This document shows, piece after piece, positions 41,535 to 50,306 of a stretch of 64,000 bases of DNA; the first letter of the stretch is position 1, and every line of letters starts with the position of its first letter. Location of the stretch: assembly GCA_022414725.1 (NCBI GenBank), contig CM039462.1:81193390-81257389 (forward strand), in the 5' to 3' direction. The notes under the pieces are model-generated. The model ran no database searches, had not been told where the DNA came from, and was given only the letters and a program-made list of their open reading frames with translations. The position numbers and the translations under genes were made by a program. The stretch comes from Microglena sp. YARC. Taxonomy: Eukaryota; Chlorophyta; Chlorophyceae; Chlamydomonadales; Chlamydomonadaceae.

Positions 41535-42716
41535 TCAGTCGTCGTCTTGTGGTCTGCCATGTAAAAATAATTGTCCAACTCTCTCAGACTGCAGCCAACT
41601 AACTACTTTAAGCATGAACAAAGGGTGCTTGATTGAGGCCTCTGCCTGATGTAAGGTGAGAAGCCCAAGTGTTACAGTGAGAATCCCAAGCGTTACAGTG
41701 AATGGTGTACGCGAGTCATCAAATGAATCCAATCCAATCTGCCCGCGCTCCCCCTTCAGAAACAAATATATGGGGTGAAAACGATTCCATGTAAATACCC
41801 ACTTATTGTCCAGCAGAAGCCTGCTTGGGACCATTCGGTTTTCTTTGGATGACAGTTTCTCTTTAACAGAACTCAAAGCCTTATACACATCTTGGCTTTT
41901 ATAGAAATCGCGTTTGACGATGGAGAACACCCCTTCTATTGTGTTGAACCAAGGTGAGTAGGGAGGAGTGTATAGGAGCTCCCACCCCCTTGAAGCTGCA
42001 AGTGTTTTGACCTTCTTGGAGTGGTGAAAAGCAACGTTGTCAAGTATAATTACTGTGTCAGTTGGACAGTCCAAATTTTCTAAAAACTCAACAAAAGTAT
42101 GCGTGTTGAAAGACCCTTGCCTGATGTTAAAATAAATGTCTCCTTTTCCTTGTTGAATAAGACAAAGTGCCGACATTGTCGTCACCCTAGGTCTCAACCT
42201 CGGTACAACCAGTAGCTCTCCCTTTGGTGAGTAGCCAAACACGTCTCTCGTATGTCTTCCAAATGAAGTTTCGTCGATCGATACAAAAGTCCTCCCTTCC
42301 TCTTTTAACCGTTCCCTTTGGCTTATGAATGATGTGGTTTTCTCATATAAGTTATCAGGCCTGGAGAAGAACTTTGCTTTTTTCTTTGTGAGCCCAAGCC
42401 TTTTTATCACAACGCGAATCAATTCTTTTGATACCTCAAATCCGAAAGCATCCTTTACCTTATGACGAAGAACAGCAAGAGATGCGAATGGATCTATTTT
42501 TAATGACGCCTTTAAGAACTCTATGACCACATCCGATTTTGTAGGTTTATTCCGATTGTACACTTTTTTAGTGGGGTTTGAGATCCACCTCGAGACTGTC
42601 ATGTGGCTTACATTCGCAAGTATAGCCACTCTCCTCAAACTTTGCAGCAATGTGTACATGTGTACAACAATCGACCGTCTGTCCAAGTTGTACATAGAGA
42701 ATTGTAATTGATTCAA
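41535..42716 (-). CDS. IS630/Tc1-mariner-type transposase (DD34E)
   Basis: 393 residues. N-terminal helix-turn-helix region (RRVAILANVSHMTVSRWISN) followed by a second DNA-binding part (HKVKDAFGFEVSKELIRVVI). Catalytic triad: FVSIDETSFGR (D1), VIILDNVAFHHSKK (D2) and PPYSPWFNTIEGVFS (E), with 34 residues between D2 and E. The reading past KENRMVPSRLLLDN enters sequence related to the 41-bp repeats at 28943 and to 55885-55945, so the true C-terminus may lie near 41850. All catalytic residues are present, so it may be active and could mobilise elements with TACAGT-type ends. A truncated copy lies at 60074-60776. Confidence 0.88.
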   Translation of the reverse strand: MNQLQFSMYNLDRRSIVVHMYTLLQSLRRVAILANVSHMTVSRWISNPTKKVYNRNKPTKSDVVIEFLKASLKIDPFASLAVLRHKVKDAFGFEVSKELIRVVIKRLGLTKKKAKFFSRPDNLYEKTTSFISQRERLKEEGRTFVSIDETSFGRHTRDVFGYSPKGELLVVPRLRPRVTTMSALCLIQQGKGDIYFNIRQGSFNTHTFVEFLENLDCPTDTVIILDNVAFHHSKKVKTLAASRGWELLYTPPYSPWFNTIEGVFSIVKRDFYKSQDVYKALSSVKEKLSSKENRMVPSRLLLDNKWVFTWNRFHPIYLFLKGERGQIGLDSFDDSRTPFTVTLGILTVTLGLLTLHQAEASIKHPLFMLKVVSWLQSERVGQLFLHGRPQDDD

Positions 42717-42789
42717 TATACTGTAACATTATTGACCGGTCTGAGTGTAACAAAGGGCCTTTTCTGGGACTGGGTCCCTATATTACTAT

Positions 42790-43581
42790 TCAAGCAGAAT
42801 CGCCACTCGCCTGTGAACCATTAGCCGGCCATCCGAAGATCCCTTTCAACCTTGCAGGATACAGCAGTGCCCTCCCACTGCCACCAGGCCAGTGCCTCTG
42901 CAAGAGCTCATCAAGGCGCTCGTAGGTTAAGATCGACTCTGCGTCAAACATTCTGCCCAGGGCAGCGATGAAGGGTGTGCCTGCCTTGCCACCTGCCGTT
43001 TCTTCAAAAGTCCCAGTTGCCAACAACATCACGTCCTTGTGTGCAACGCGATGGAACTGTGCATCATGATCTGCTCTTGATGCGTCAAGCAGAGATCTTC
43101 CGTGCTGGAACGGCAGACCAGGGCCGGGGGCAATGGCATTTTCTTCGCACATGTTGAGCACGCGGATGAGTGTGCCGCAAAAACGTTGCGCTGCCACCAC
43201 CGCATCGATGGCCTCAGCTGACACCAGCTGTTTGTAAGAACATACCAATGTACCGTGACGTGGCGACCCCTCATTCATGCCATGCCCACAGAATAACAAA
43301 AGAGAAACGTCCACTGAGGGCTCCAACAACCAAGCCAATTGGTCCATGACGGACCTCCGGCACACGGTGCCTTCGAGAACATTGATCTCCATACCAGAAC
43401 CCAAAACCTTGTTGACAAAAACATCATGGTCCTTCATGGCTCCGCCACATCTGTACCCCTTCAAGTCCCTTGGCAGCGTACCACACTCTTGCAATGTGTG
43501 CATAAGCACGAATCCCAACCCGTCTACGTAGTAACTTGGAAAAATTAACAAGGCGCGACGAGTCTTCACGGACGCCATCAT
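42790..43581 (-). CDS. Caspase/metacaspase-like protease, paralogue 2 (intact)
   Basis: 263 residues. ALLIFPSYYVDGLGFVLMHT at the N-terminus, VDVSLLLFCGHGMNEGSPRH (catalytic His), GTLVCSYKQLVSAEAIDAVV, LIRVLNMCEENA (candidate catalytic Cys), then HRVAHKDVMLLATGTFEETA and AALGRMFDAESILTYERL. The order fits a single-chain C14-type p20 fold, with MCEEN replacing the usual DxCxxG. It is the best-preserved of three island paralogues (25266-26064, 62879-63738). A D-type motif starts 7 bp upstream of the ATG. Confidence 0.75.
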   Translation of the reverse strand: MMASVKTRRALLIFPSYYVDGLGFVLMHTLQECGTLPRDLKGYRCGGAMKDHDVFVNKVLGSGMEINVLEGTVCRRSVMDQLAWLLEPSVDVSLLLFCGHGMNEGSPRHGTLVCSYKQLVSAEAIDAVVAAQRFCGTLIRVLNMCEENAIAPGPGLPFQHGRSLLDASRADHDAQFHRVAHKDVMLLATGTFEETAGGKAGTPFIAALGRMFDAESILTYERLDELLQRHWPGGSGRALLYPARLKGIFGWPANGSQASGDSA

Positions 43582-43587
43582 GTGCTC

Positions 43588-43618
43588 CTACTCTCAAATA
43601 AAGTGGGACACGCTGTAA
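43588..43618 (-). promoter_or_regulatory. D-type motif upstream of caspase paralogue 2
   Basis: Minus strand TTACAGCGTGTCCCACTTTA then TTTGAGAGTAG, 7 bp from the start codon at 43581. Confidence 0.5.
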
Positions 43619-43796
43619 TTTCCTTTTTGACGCCGTGTTGTTGTTATGCTGCAATCAATGACGATAGATTTCTCACGCCATCTCCGATCAGTCTGCGGTA
43701 CAAGTTGTCATTCTTGTAGCTGGACGTACCGGAAAACGGCGGTATTTCTGCAGTCCGGGCACACATACAATTATGTAATTAGTTATTATAGTATTA

Positions 43797-44005
43797 TGTG
43801 TTCTGCCGTTTGCGTGCGTCCTCCGATACATTCGGCAGTGTTCCGCCGTTTGCGTGTGTCCTCCTCCGATGGACAAGTCAGATCCTAGGACACGTGTTTC
43901 CGCGAGTCCGCAGCTGAATTCCCCTGCCCCACTCCGTGGGTCCCGCGATTCCCCTTCATGATACCGGATTAGTTTGTTAAGCAGACGCCTGCTTGAGACG
44001 GCAGT
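43797..44005. repeat. F-type plus E-type repeats, adjoining
   Basis: Two copies of the GCCGTTTGCGTG core (about 43806 and 43846), then the E-type block GTCAGATCC ... CCCCACTCCGTGGGTCCCGC ... AAGCAGACGCCTGCTTGAGA. Same order as 39490-39640, and its E part matches 29120-29244. Confidence 0.75.
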
Positions 44006-44105
44006 TCATGAAAGATGAATCGCGGATTCGAGGAATGACTCCTGGATGTTGGTACTGACGACTGCTCAACATAAGGAGTAAAAAGCTGTGCATGTATAAT
44101 CAAGT

Positions 44106-44435
44106 ATGCCTTTCAAGGTGGGTTTTGAATCGTTGAACATTGGAGTGCAATGTGCAAGGTATGCCGATGTGCGTCAATTGTTTGGATTTCCTGACCGTTT
44201 GCAGGTTTTGTTTCTACAACGCAATGCGTTCGAGGCGTACGTCAAGGACGATAGCATACCCTTAGACCCTCAAAAAATGTGGCATGAGAATATTCATATC
44301 CGCAATTGCAATCTCAACGGACTCGTCTGTGCGCTTATGAGGAGACTGACACTGTTGGAGCACATGCGAGCATGGGAGAACAATAAGGATGGACCTAGAC
44401 GGAGGGCATGCATTGTTGAGATTTATGTGGAGTGA
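44106..44435 (+). CDS. Hypothetical protein, 109 residues
   Basis: Start MPFKVGFESLNIGVQCARYA. Contains RLQVLFLQRNAFEAYVKDD and NLNGLVCALMRRLTLLEHMR. Intact, compact, no recognised family. Just upstream of the small gene at 44484, same strand. Confidence 0.45.
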   Translation: MPFKVGFESLNIGVQCARYADVRQLFGFPDRLQVLFLQRNAFEAYVKDDSIPLDPQKMWHENIHIRNCNLNGLVCALMRRLTLLEHMRAWENNKDGPRRRACIVEIYVE

Positions 44436-44483
44436 AATGTATTAGAAAGGAGACTAACCCGCCTCATTGCATCCGACGCTGTT

Positions 44484-44714
44484 GTGGGCGATTCCGTGAT
44501 CCGCTTCTGCCCAAACGAAAGCACATGTCTTGCCAGACAGTTGGACCCAACCCTATTGTCATCAATTCCACCTGACGTGATAGAGAACATAATAAGTATG
44601 GTAGGGGAGCCAGACGCGAATGCGCTACGCGCAGCATCTCCTACCATCGACGCTCAGTATGTGCCGACGAAGATTAGGAAGATGTTCGTCGTTCTGGACC
44701 AGATTGCTGTTTAG
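44484..44714 (+). CDS. Small F-box-like hypothetical protein
   Basis: 76 residues. LLSSIPPDVIENIISMVGEP resembles the first helix of an F-box (LPxDVxxxI), followed by NALRAASPTIDAQYVPTKIR. Too short for certainty. An earlier start in the same frame is blocked by stops. Confidence 0.35.
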   Translation: MGDSVIRFCPNESTCLARQLDPTLLSSIPPDVIENIISMVGEPDANALRAASPTIDAQYVPTKIRKMFVVLDQIAV

Positions 44715-44983
44715 TTTTGTAGTAAGCGTATCTGAAGAGTCAGGAGAGTGGGTCATGAAACATTTGAAACAATTATTAAACCGCTAAAATGAAATCCCTC
44801 TGCATCCCCCTCTTCCATACATCCTCAACAGGTACATCTATCTCATGATCAGACCCGCACCCCGCCTGCGTACCGCGACCTTCTGGGGAGGATCGACCCC
44901 CCCCGTTTTCCTCCCGAGTCAGGCATTATTGTCAGCGTGTCCTAGTAGTACAGCTGACAATTGTAGCGCTTTCCGATCTCGCA
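44715..44983. other. Intergenic, nothing recognised
   Basis: No ORF or repeat with support was seen in this stretch. Confidence 0.4.
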
Positions 44984-45272
44984 ATGTCAAGACTCACCTT
45001 GGTTCACGAAGATGCGTTCTTGTCCTCGATTTTGTTGCGAGAGGGGGGATGCGTGCGAATGAATGAGAATGTCTGCGCATCAAATGGAAAGAAAGTCACA
45101 CCAAACAAACTTTGAGATCCCCGATGCAAACTCACCTATTGAATGTGTTTCCGCGATCTCCGGTCTCAGAATCGCGAGTGAACTGTGCGAAACTCACAAG
45201 CCAAGTCGTAGTTGGTCTGCTCTCGAAGCTTCCATAGTTGACCAATTCAAGATTCAGGTCAAAAGAGTTTAA
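44984..45272 (+). CDS. Hypothetical protein, 96 residues (one frameshift)
   Basis: MSRLTLVHEDAFLSSILLRE, then NENVCASNGKKVTPNKL; a frame change near 45112 leads to FEIPDANSPIECVSAISGLR and SIVDQFKIQVKRV. The frame changes at an AAACTTTGAG tract. No family recognised. Confidence 0.4.
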
Positions 45273-45304
45273 GGGGGATATGAATGAGATAATGGATCGG
45301 AATA

Positions 45305-46028
45305 ATGCAGTGGGAGAACAAAGTGCTAGTGCTGTCGGAGGGTCAGCGCGAGGTGATCTGTCCTGCGCTAGACTGGGATGCGGTGGCGAGCGAGGTTAGG
45401 GGTTCTCTAGTGCCCGGCAAGGCGGTGTCATGTATAGCTTTCATAGGGGCTGGGAGCGCAGAGAACGAGGTGGCGCTGCTGCACGCTATGGGGAATGTGG
45501 GCGGGGTGTTTATGCACTGACGGGGTGCGGAAGCAACAGGTAGCTTTTCTGGACACATGCTTTACCACGCGATCGTTACAGAATGTGAAGTGCTATGCGG
45601 ACGGGCTGAGTGATCAGCAGCCCCGACCAGCGTTGTTGTTTTCATTCAAGGACCTGACAACATTCTTGCAGCGACAGCATGCGCTGCGGCCTGCGGAGCA
45701 GTTCATAGTGCTCGGCATCAACGCGGGGATGACCATGAACAGCTCGGAGGAGCTGTACGAATGTCACCGGTTCCTGTGCCAGTGCGCGGAATGGGCGGCA
45801 GGTGGCGCTATGCACCAGCAGTACATGAATTTCATGGGGGACGCCAACCACTGGAGGATTCCGGGCCGGTCGGTGCATCTGGGCACCGGGCTGTGGTGCT
45901 ACCAGAGTCCCTGGTGGGAGCTGGCCAAGGCCATCATGACAGATACAAGCGCAGAACTGCTCCTGTTGGACGGCGAACTGCCTGATGCTGAGGTCAACAT
46001 ACACTCTCTCGATGGACACACGCATTGA
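45305..46028 (+). CDS. Hypothetical protein of a duplicated island family, paralogue 2 (one frameshift)
   Basis: MQWENKVLVLSEGQREVICP; SCIAFIGAGSAENEVALLHA with a Gly-rich turn; frame change near 45510; then VRKQQVAFLDTCFTTRS, FIVLGINAGMTMNSSEELYE, LCQCAEWAAGGAMHQQYMNF and MGDANHWRIPG. The same succession of motifs occurs at 30941-31510. About 241 residues after joining. Known function none; the fold is probably Rossmann-like. Confidence 0.58.
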
Positions 46029-46082
46029 TCGAGTGCATTGTTTCTGTTCCGTTGAATTTAAGCTACCCGTATATCCTCGAAC

Positions 46083-46362
46083 CTATGAATTTCTTATTAC
46101 ACATCCGGGGGTCCAGGGTAAGAAAGACAATGAATTCTCCATAGGGGTATCATAGGGGTCAACTCCCCCGGGGATGCTGTCCTTTACGAACAGGGATTTT
46201 CTGTTCGAACTGACTTCAGGAAGATGCCAGCTCCCCCCAAAATGTCTCTGTCGCAGGTGAATTGACAGTTCTTGCAGGTGTATGTCTCTCCACTTTTTTA
46301 AGAAACCGCACATAGGTAATGCTCAAGCACATGCAAGAACACTGTCCCGTACTCTTCACACT
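46083..46362 (-). pseudogene. TnpB/Fanzor-like zinc-ribbon remnant
   Basis: Minus-strand reading with frame changes gives KCEEYGTVFLHVLEHY (RuvC-III-like region), then ETYTCKNCQFTCDRDI (Cys-x2-Cys ribbon and the RD of the RDxxxA/G signature) and GIFLKSVRTENPC. This differs from the other three Fanzor remnants and looks closer to TnpB. Only the C-terminus remains. A MITE insertion directly abuts it at 46364. Confidence 0.5.
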
Positions 46363-46363
46363 T

Positions 46364-46529
46364 AATGGGCGTTCCTGCCTCCCGGCCGATTTTTTAAAAT
46401 TTCTAATCAGGATTTAGAGCCTCCTGAACGACTCGCTAGCTTGAGACATCAGCACCAAGGAATCACAAATCCGCTCCATACCATGTTTCGCAACCAGTCA
46501 AAATCGGCCGGGAGGAAGGAACGCCCATT
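46364..46529. mobile_element. 166-bp MITE with ACTT target duplication
   Basis: Same ends as 27089-27254 and same orientation. ACTT at 46360-46363 and 46530-46533. One substitution in the right inverted repeat (GGGAGGAAGG). Confidence 0.92.
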
Positions 46530-46782
46530 ACTTCTCCTTCAGCCGATTGAACAGCACAGAGTGGCTCAAAGTCAGCATCTGACGGGCAACCTTGGTTGTC
46601 AGCTCCCGTTCAGCACTGATTGTCATCTTCGCCGTCTCCAATTGAGGTACCAACAACACATCGTAGCGAGCGGCCAAGAAATTTGTTGTCTGGTCCCTAA
46701 ACTCTTTCTTGAGGTAAAAAATTCTCTTCCGAATGCGAATCATCTCAGAATTGATAAATAATATAAGAATATCTACAACTAA

Positions 46783-47156
46783 ATGGATATCATCCCCAGA
46801 ATGCAACGCCCGCGTGGGAGGACAAGAATGCAACATCCCGAGTTCAAACTCAGCGAAGACCTTCTAAACCGCAATAGGGGCAAACACATTTGGAAATGTG
46901 GTCTGCTAGAAATGGCAGAATTACAACCATACCGATGCATGAAATGCAACCTGACAATTGCAGAGCTGCAGCAACTTGGCAACACTGGAGTTTGCTCATC
47001 GGAATACAGACTGGCGCGTCATGGTCCGGATGAAGAAAGCGTCACTGGACGTCATCAGGGAGGAACTCATTCGGCGGACCTGGCATCCGAGCCGGGTGAT
47101 GCAGTGTCTGGACTTTGAGGAAAAAGGTAAAAAAAAAAAAAGTTGTTCTCGAATAA
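46783..47156 (+). CDS. Hypothetical virus-type protein with IREEL...WHPSRV motif (frameshift)
   Basis: MDIIPRMQRPRGRTRMQHPE, then KHIWKCGLLEMAELQPYRCM with KCNLTI (a possible small zinc site). After a frame change between 46960 and 47000 it reads DWRVMVRMKKASLDVIREEL then IRRTWHPSRVMQCLDFEEK. The I-R-E-E-L-x5-WHPxR pattern is a C-terminal segment I know from many giant-virus proteins. The end is placed at the TAA at 47154-47156, reached if the A12-13 run is one base off; otherwise the frame runs into the opposite-strand gene. Confidence 0.5.
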
Positions 47157-47160
47157 TTAC

Positions 47161-47775
47161 TTATTCGCGACCCTTGCAATCCTTGAGCAATGACACGATC
47201 CTGGGGATTGTGATGAGGAGGCGCTTTTGGCGCTGGATCTTTTTGTGCTCGATGTACTTGCGGTACATGCGCTGGATCTTGCGCGCCGAGCACCACGCTC
47301 GCAACCACTGGGACGCTATGTGCTGTACAAAGTCCCAATCCATATTGACGAATCCATCAGATGACACCCAATCGATCATCTCGTCATCCATCTCAATGAA
47401 CAGACTGCTTACAATCTTGCGTGTGATGTGAGGGTGATCGGAACAAAAAGGATTGTACTGGAAGACGGCTTCCAAACCAAGAAGCATGCCTTGGAAGCGG
47501 GGATCGCATATGATATTGTCCGGCGAGACTGTCATCAGATTGAGGATAAACAGCTTGGCGTGGTTTCCGTTTGTGTAGTCGTTGGCAGTCAAAAATTCTC
47601 CGTAGCAGACCTTTTGTATTTCGTTGTCCCACGATTGAACGGCGAGCTTTGCAAGTACCTCCCAAACGCGCGCCATGGGCGGAATGAGTTCTCTTGCGCG
47701 ATCGCAAAATGGATCCGACGGAACGCCCGAAGTGTCATTGGCAACATCGTTGTATAATTCAGTAAAGTTTGCCAT
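47161..47775 (-). CDS. Hypothetical protein with C-terminal IQ-like motif
   Basis: 204 residues, intact, start MANFTELYNDVANDTSGVPS. Middle: QGMLLGLEAVFQYNPFCSDH and DWVSSDGFVNMDWDFVQHIA. The basic C-terminus (ARKIQRMYRKYIEHKKIQRQ) fits an IQ calmodulin-binding pattern (IQxxxRKxxxxxK). No other domain. Convergent with, and nearly touching, the gene at 46783. Confidence 0.5.
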   Translation of the reverse strand: MANFTELYNDVANDTSGVPSDPFCDRARELIPPMARVWEVLAKLAVQSWDNEIQKVCYGEFLTANDYTNGNHAKLFILNLMTVSPDNIICDPRFQGMLLGLEAVFQYNPFCSDHPHITRKIVSSLFIEMDDEMIDWVSSDGFVNMDWDFVQHIASQWLRAWCSARKIQRMYRKYIEHKKIQRQKRLLITIPRIVSLLKDCKGRE

Positions 47776-48091
47776 TGTGTTTGTGGGTATTTGTGGGTGT
47801 TTGTGGTGGTTATCGGTTTCTTTTATGACAATTCAGTCAATTTTTTTTTCACATGCGGCTTTCGCATGCCCCCCATCCGTCCATTCATTCTCACCCACGA
47901 CACGGTGGCTTTCATGCTGCATGGAATTTCTCTGAGCTGTGCATGCGATGATGTCGTGATGCTCCAAGAGATGGCACTGACACCCGCGTTCGTACACATA
48001 CGTCTGCTGGTATCCTGCGTGGTTCATGTACTGCGTGTGCGCGACAGCTGCAACAGCTTGACCTGCAGTCGGGCGTGAGCCACAAACTGCA

Positions 48092-48555
48092 CTCGAGGCT
48101 CGATTCTGTTTCTTACGATGAGTGGACCACCTTTGCAACACGGTGGCACTCACTCATCGTAAGAAACCAGACGGTACAGGTTGGGAATGTACAGAATGAC
48201 GCAAGCGGATTCATAAGATTCTCCACTGCAAAAGCAGTCAAAGCGGAGCGCCACGCCAACAGAGCGGTGGTATGCTTCACTGCTGGAAGACTTGGGACCG
48301 CGATGTGAACGCTTCCAGGAACATCCTGATGCTTACACTTCACCAAGTCTTTGAGAGAGAGCGTCCTCTCGCGTTTCGCCGAGACGCGCCGAGAAGTTCC
48401 TCGACAACCCCACCCCCGCCCCCTGATACTGATATGGGGACACAGACGTTTGAACGGTTTACCAAAGAGTCTACTCGGAATATCATCTTCGAGAACCTCT
48501 TCAACCTGCTGCACCCCCCACGTTGCCCAAAAGCAACGATCTGCAGTCTGGATGA
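48092..48555 (+). pseudogene. Fanzor-like nuclease, C-terminal remnant 2
   Basis: SVSYDEWTTFATRWH may be the last RuvC motif. After a frame change come RIHKILHCKSSQSGAPRQQS then MLHCWKTWDRDVNASRNILM and LTLHQVFERERPLAF, i.e. the zinc ribbon and RDVNAxxN signature. A Pro-rich tail follows and the reading runs into the D-type motif at 48557 (the peptide KVCPTLFENN comes from the motif). Confidence 0.65.
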
Positions 48556-48556
48556 G

Positions 48557-48593
48557 TATAAGGTGTGTCCCACTTTATTTGAGAACAACTGTA
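48557..48593 (+). promoter_or_regulatory. D-type motif upstream of the gene at 48607
   Basis: TATAAGGTGTGTCCCACTTT then ATTTGAGAACAACTGTA, ending 13 bp before the ATG. It is also the 3' border of Fanzor remnant 2, linking the motif to a mobile element end. Confidence 0.5.
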
Positions 48594-48606
48594 AGGGTTT
48601 ACCAAT

Positions 48607-49128
48607 ATGATCGTGATCGGGGCAGATGCCACCGGTGCCTGTGAGAAGTTCCCCAGTCATGTCCCGTGCGCCTTTGTCACCATTCCTATGGGAGAAATCG
48701 TTGAGATATTCAGTCCGTCAGGCGACGGCACATTCAAGACCGGTGCCACCCTGGAACTCAAAATAGGTGACGAACACACATGGCATGCGGTAGACGCCCT
48801 ACGAAGGGACATGATCAAGAAATGGTTTGATGTGGACGAGGCGGTGTTCCTGCCACCACGGACCATCACAGTGTCCGTGCCTCGTTACACCACCATCTAT
48901 GACACGAGTGATGCTGGCGAGGGCACATGCAGCCTGTCATGCACCACTGGGGACACGCCGTTGCATGTCGGAGACCGCATCGGATTGTATGCCACACTGC
49001 GTAGTTTCGGCAAACATACGGTTTGCCATGCTGACGATTCATATCACAGCTTGGTGTTCGAATGCGAAGGCATCACGGCGGTAGTGAACGAGTTGATCAC
49101 AAACTCTGGATCACGCCGGAGCGCATGA
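48607..49128 (+). CDS. Hypothetical protein, 173 residues
   Basis: Start MIVIGADATGACEKFPSHVP. Contains PMGEIVEIFSPSGDGTFKTG, TLELKIGDEHTWHAVDALRR and YTTIYDTSDAGEGTCSLSCT. Beta-rich, intact, no recognised family. Confidence 0.5.
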   Translation: MIVIGADATGACEKFPSHVPCAFVTIPMGEIVEIFSPSGDGTFKTGATLELKIGDEHTWHAVDALRRDMIKKWFDVDEAVFLPPRTITVSVPRYTTIYDTSDAGEGTCSLSCTTGDTPLHVGDRIGLYATLRSFGKHTVCHADDSYHSLVFECEGITAVVNELITNSGSRRSA

Positions 49129-49146
49129 AAAGGTGCGTACGATCAA

Positions 49147-49167
49147 CTTTACTGTTCCGCCGACTGT
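49147..49167 (+). promoter_or_regulatory. C-type motif upstream of the gene at 49207
   Basis: CTTTACTGTTCCGCCGACTG followed by TA, 39 bp before the ATG. Confidence 0.5.
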
Positions 49168-49206
49168 AGCGAGTCGTTCCTATTTTTATATTTACATGTA
49201 TGTAAA

Positions 49207-49410
49207 ATGTCTTCAACACCCCGCAATTCCTCTTCTACTTCAAAACGTAAGAAGACTTCTGGAGATGCGACTTTTGCAGCTAAGCTGGCTGTGTTCATGT
49301 TGAACGCTCAATCACACGACATTCATTTTTCCGAGAAGGAGGGCTTCCTTCACTCGAGTGATTACAGTCAGAGACATAATTTATGGGACACCCTTACCGG
49401 TGACCCTTGA
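49207..49410 (+). CDS. Small Ser/Thr-rich protein with transposon-derived C-terminus
   Basis: 67 residues: MSSTPRNSSSTSKRKKTSGD, then AAKLAVFMLNAQSHDIHFSE. From DYSQRHNLWDTLTGDP the frame is encoded by the Fanzor-type terminus at 49373-49405, as at the end of the gene at 32781-33263 (RRNLWDTLPVT). Confidence 0.4.
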   Translation: MSSTPRNSSSTSKRKKTSGDATFAAKLAVFMLNAQSHDIHFSEKEGFLHSSDYSQRHNLWDTLTGDP

Positions 49411-49863
49411 ACCCAATTGATTGGGTAGGTCAGCTAAAGGTTTTGTATCAAAGTCCCAATCCTTCGTGTCCTTCATCCCGTATTTCAGCATTTAAGCTGG
49501 CCCAGAGGATAACAATTGTAAGCTGCTAACTGACCCAGGTGGGTCGGTTGGTTGAGCGCCCACATTTGCCTCTCCGGAAACTGTGGTTTTTGGGGTGGGC
49601 GATGATGAGGGCACACAAAATGTCGCCGGTCGCTCTTTCCCGTCCATCCACGTCGTCAGAAGCAGAAGAAGGTTCTTGGCAGCGTTCACGTCTCGGTTCC
49701 AGGTTGCACCACAGCGCACATTGGATGATGCGCTTTTGACACTGTTGCGACAGTGCAGTACTTTGTGGACCTTGACGTTCTTCACCTGAAGACAGTATCC
49801 GTATTGACAGTTGGTGAAGCAGTTGGCTAAGCACCAGCGATGGCAGGTGAGTGCCGGTATCAT
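49373..49863 (-). pseudogene. Fanzor-like nuclease, C-terminal remnant 3, with terminus
   Basis: Minus-strand VKNVKVHKVLHCRNSVKSAS, CGATWNRDVNAAKNLLLLL and TTWMDGKERPATF are almost identical to remnant 1 (32274-32735). The 3' end is the terminus TACAGTCAGAGACATAATTT (49373-) followed by ATGGGACACCCTTACCGG. Upstream RuvC sequence is missing. The two copies are inverted relative to each other and similar enough to indicate a recent shared origin. Confidence 0.72.
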
Positions 49864-49990
49864 CCCCGAGTCCTCGATCGCGTGGTCTGAGAATCTTTAA
49901 ATACAAAAAAAATTGAAAGGTTTTTCGGAACGTTAGGAATACAACAACAACCTCCTCACACCCCTTAATATACTGCATCTGTCATACGAA

Positions 49991-50119
49991 ATGTTTGGAA
50001 TCTCTGACGTCTTCGCAATCATTGCGTCCCGACCCAAGGTATTCGTCATTTACGACAACCCGACTTTCGTCGCCAAGCCTGTGTTAACACGCAAAGGGAT
50101 GTCCCACACCAAGAAGTAA
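49991..50119 (+). CDS. Small hypothetical ORF, 42 residues
   Basis: MFGISDVFAIIASRPKVFVI, then YDNPTFVAKPVLTRKGMSHT. Hydrophobic start and coherent composition, but short; a remnant or small gene. Low certainty. Confidence 0.25.
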   Translation: MFGISDVFAIIASRPKVFVIYDNPTFVAKPVLTRKGMSHTKK

Positions 50120-50215
50120 TCTGGATGAGAAGGTGTTCCTGTTTCAAGTATTTGAAACAAAACGGGGCCAAAATCAGCACCTCCACGTGGTGGCCCTGGA
50201 TACCCAACCAAGCTG

Positions 50216-50273
50216 AAACAAATAAAACAAATAGACAATACAAAAAACGGTTGTCTATTTGTTTTATTTGTTT
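50216..50273. other. Perfect 23-bp inverted repeat
   Basis: Arms 50216-50238 (AAACAAATAAAACAAATAGA...) and 50251-50273 are exact reverse complements with a 12-base loop, directly before the C-type motif at 50279. Possible terminator, fold-back element or part of an element end. Confidence 0.9.
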
Positions 50274-50278
50274 TGGAT

Positions 50279-50306
50279 GTTTCATTTTACTGTTCCGCCG
50301 ACTGTA
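50279..50306 (+). promoter_or_regulatory. C-type motif without clear downstream gene
   Basis: GTTTCATTTTACTGTTCCGC then CGACTGTA; no supported plus-strand gene starts nearby. Confidence 0.35.
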
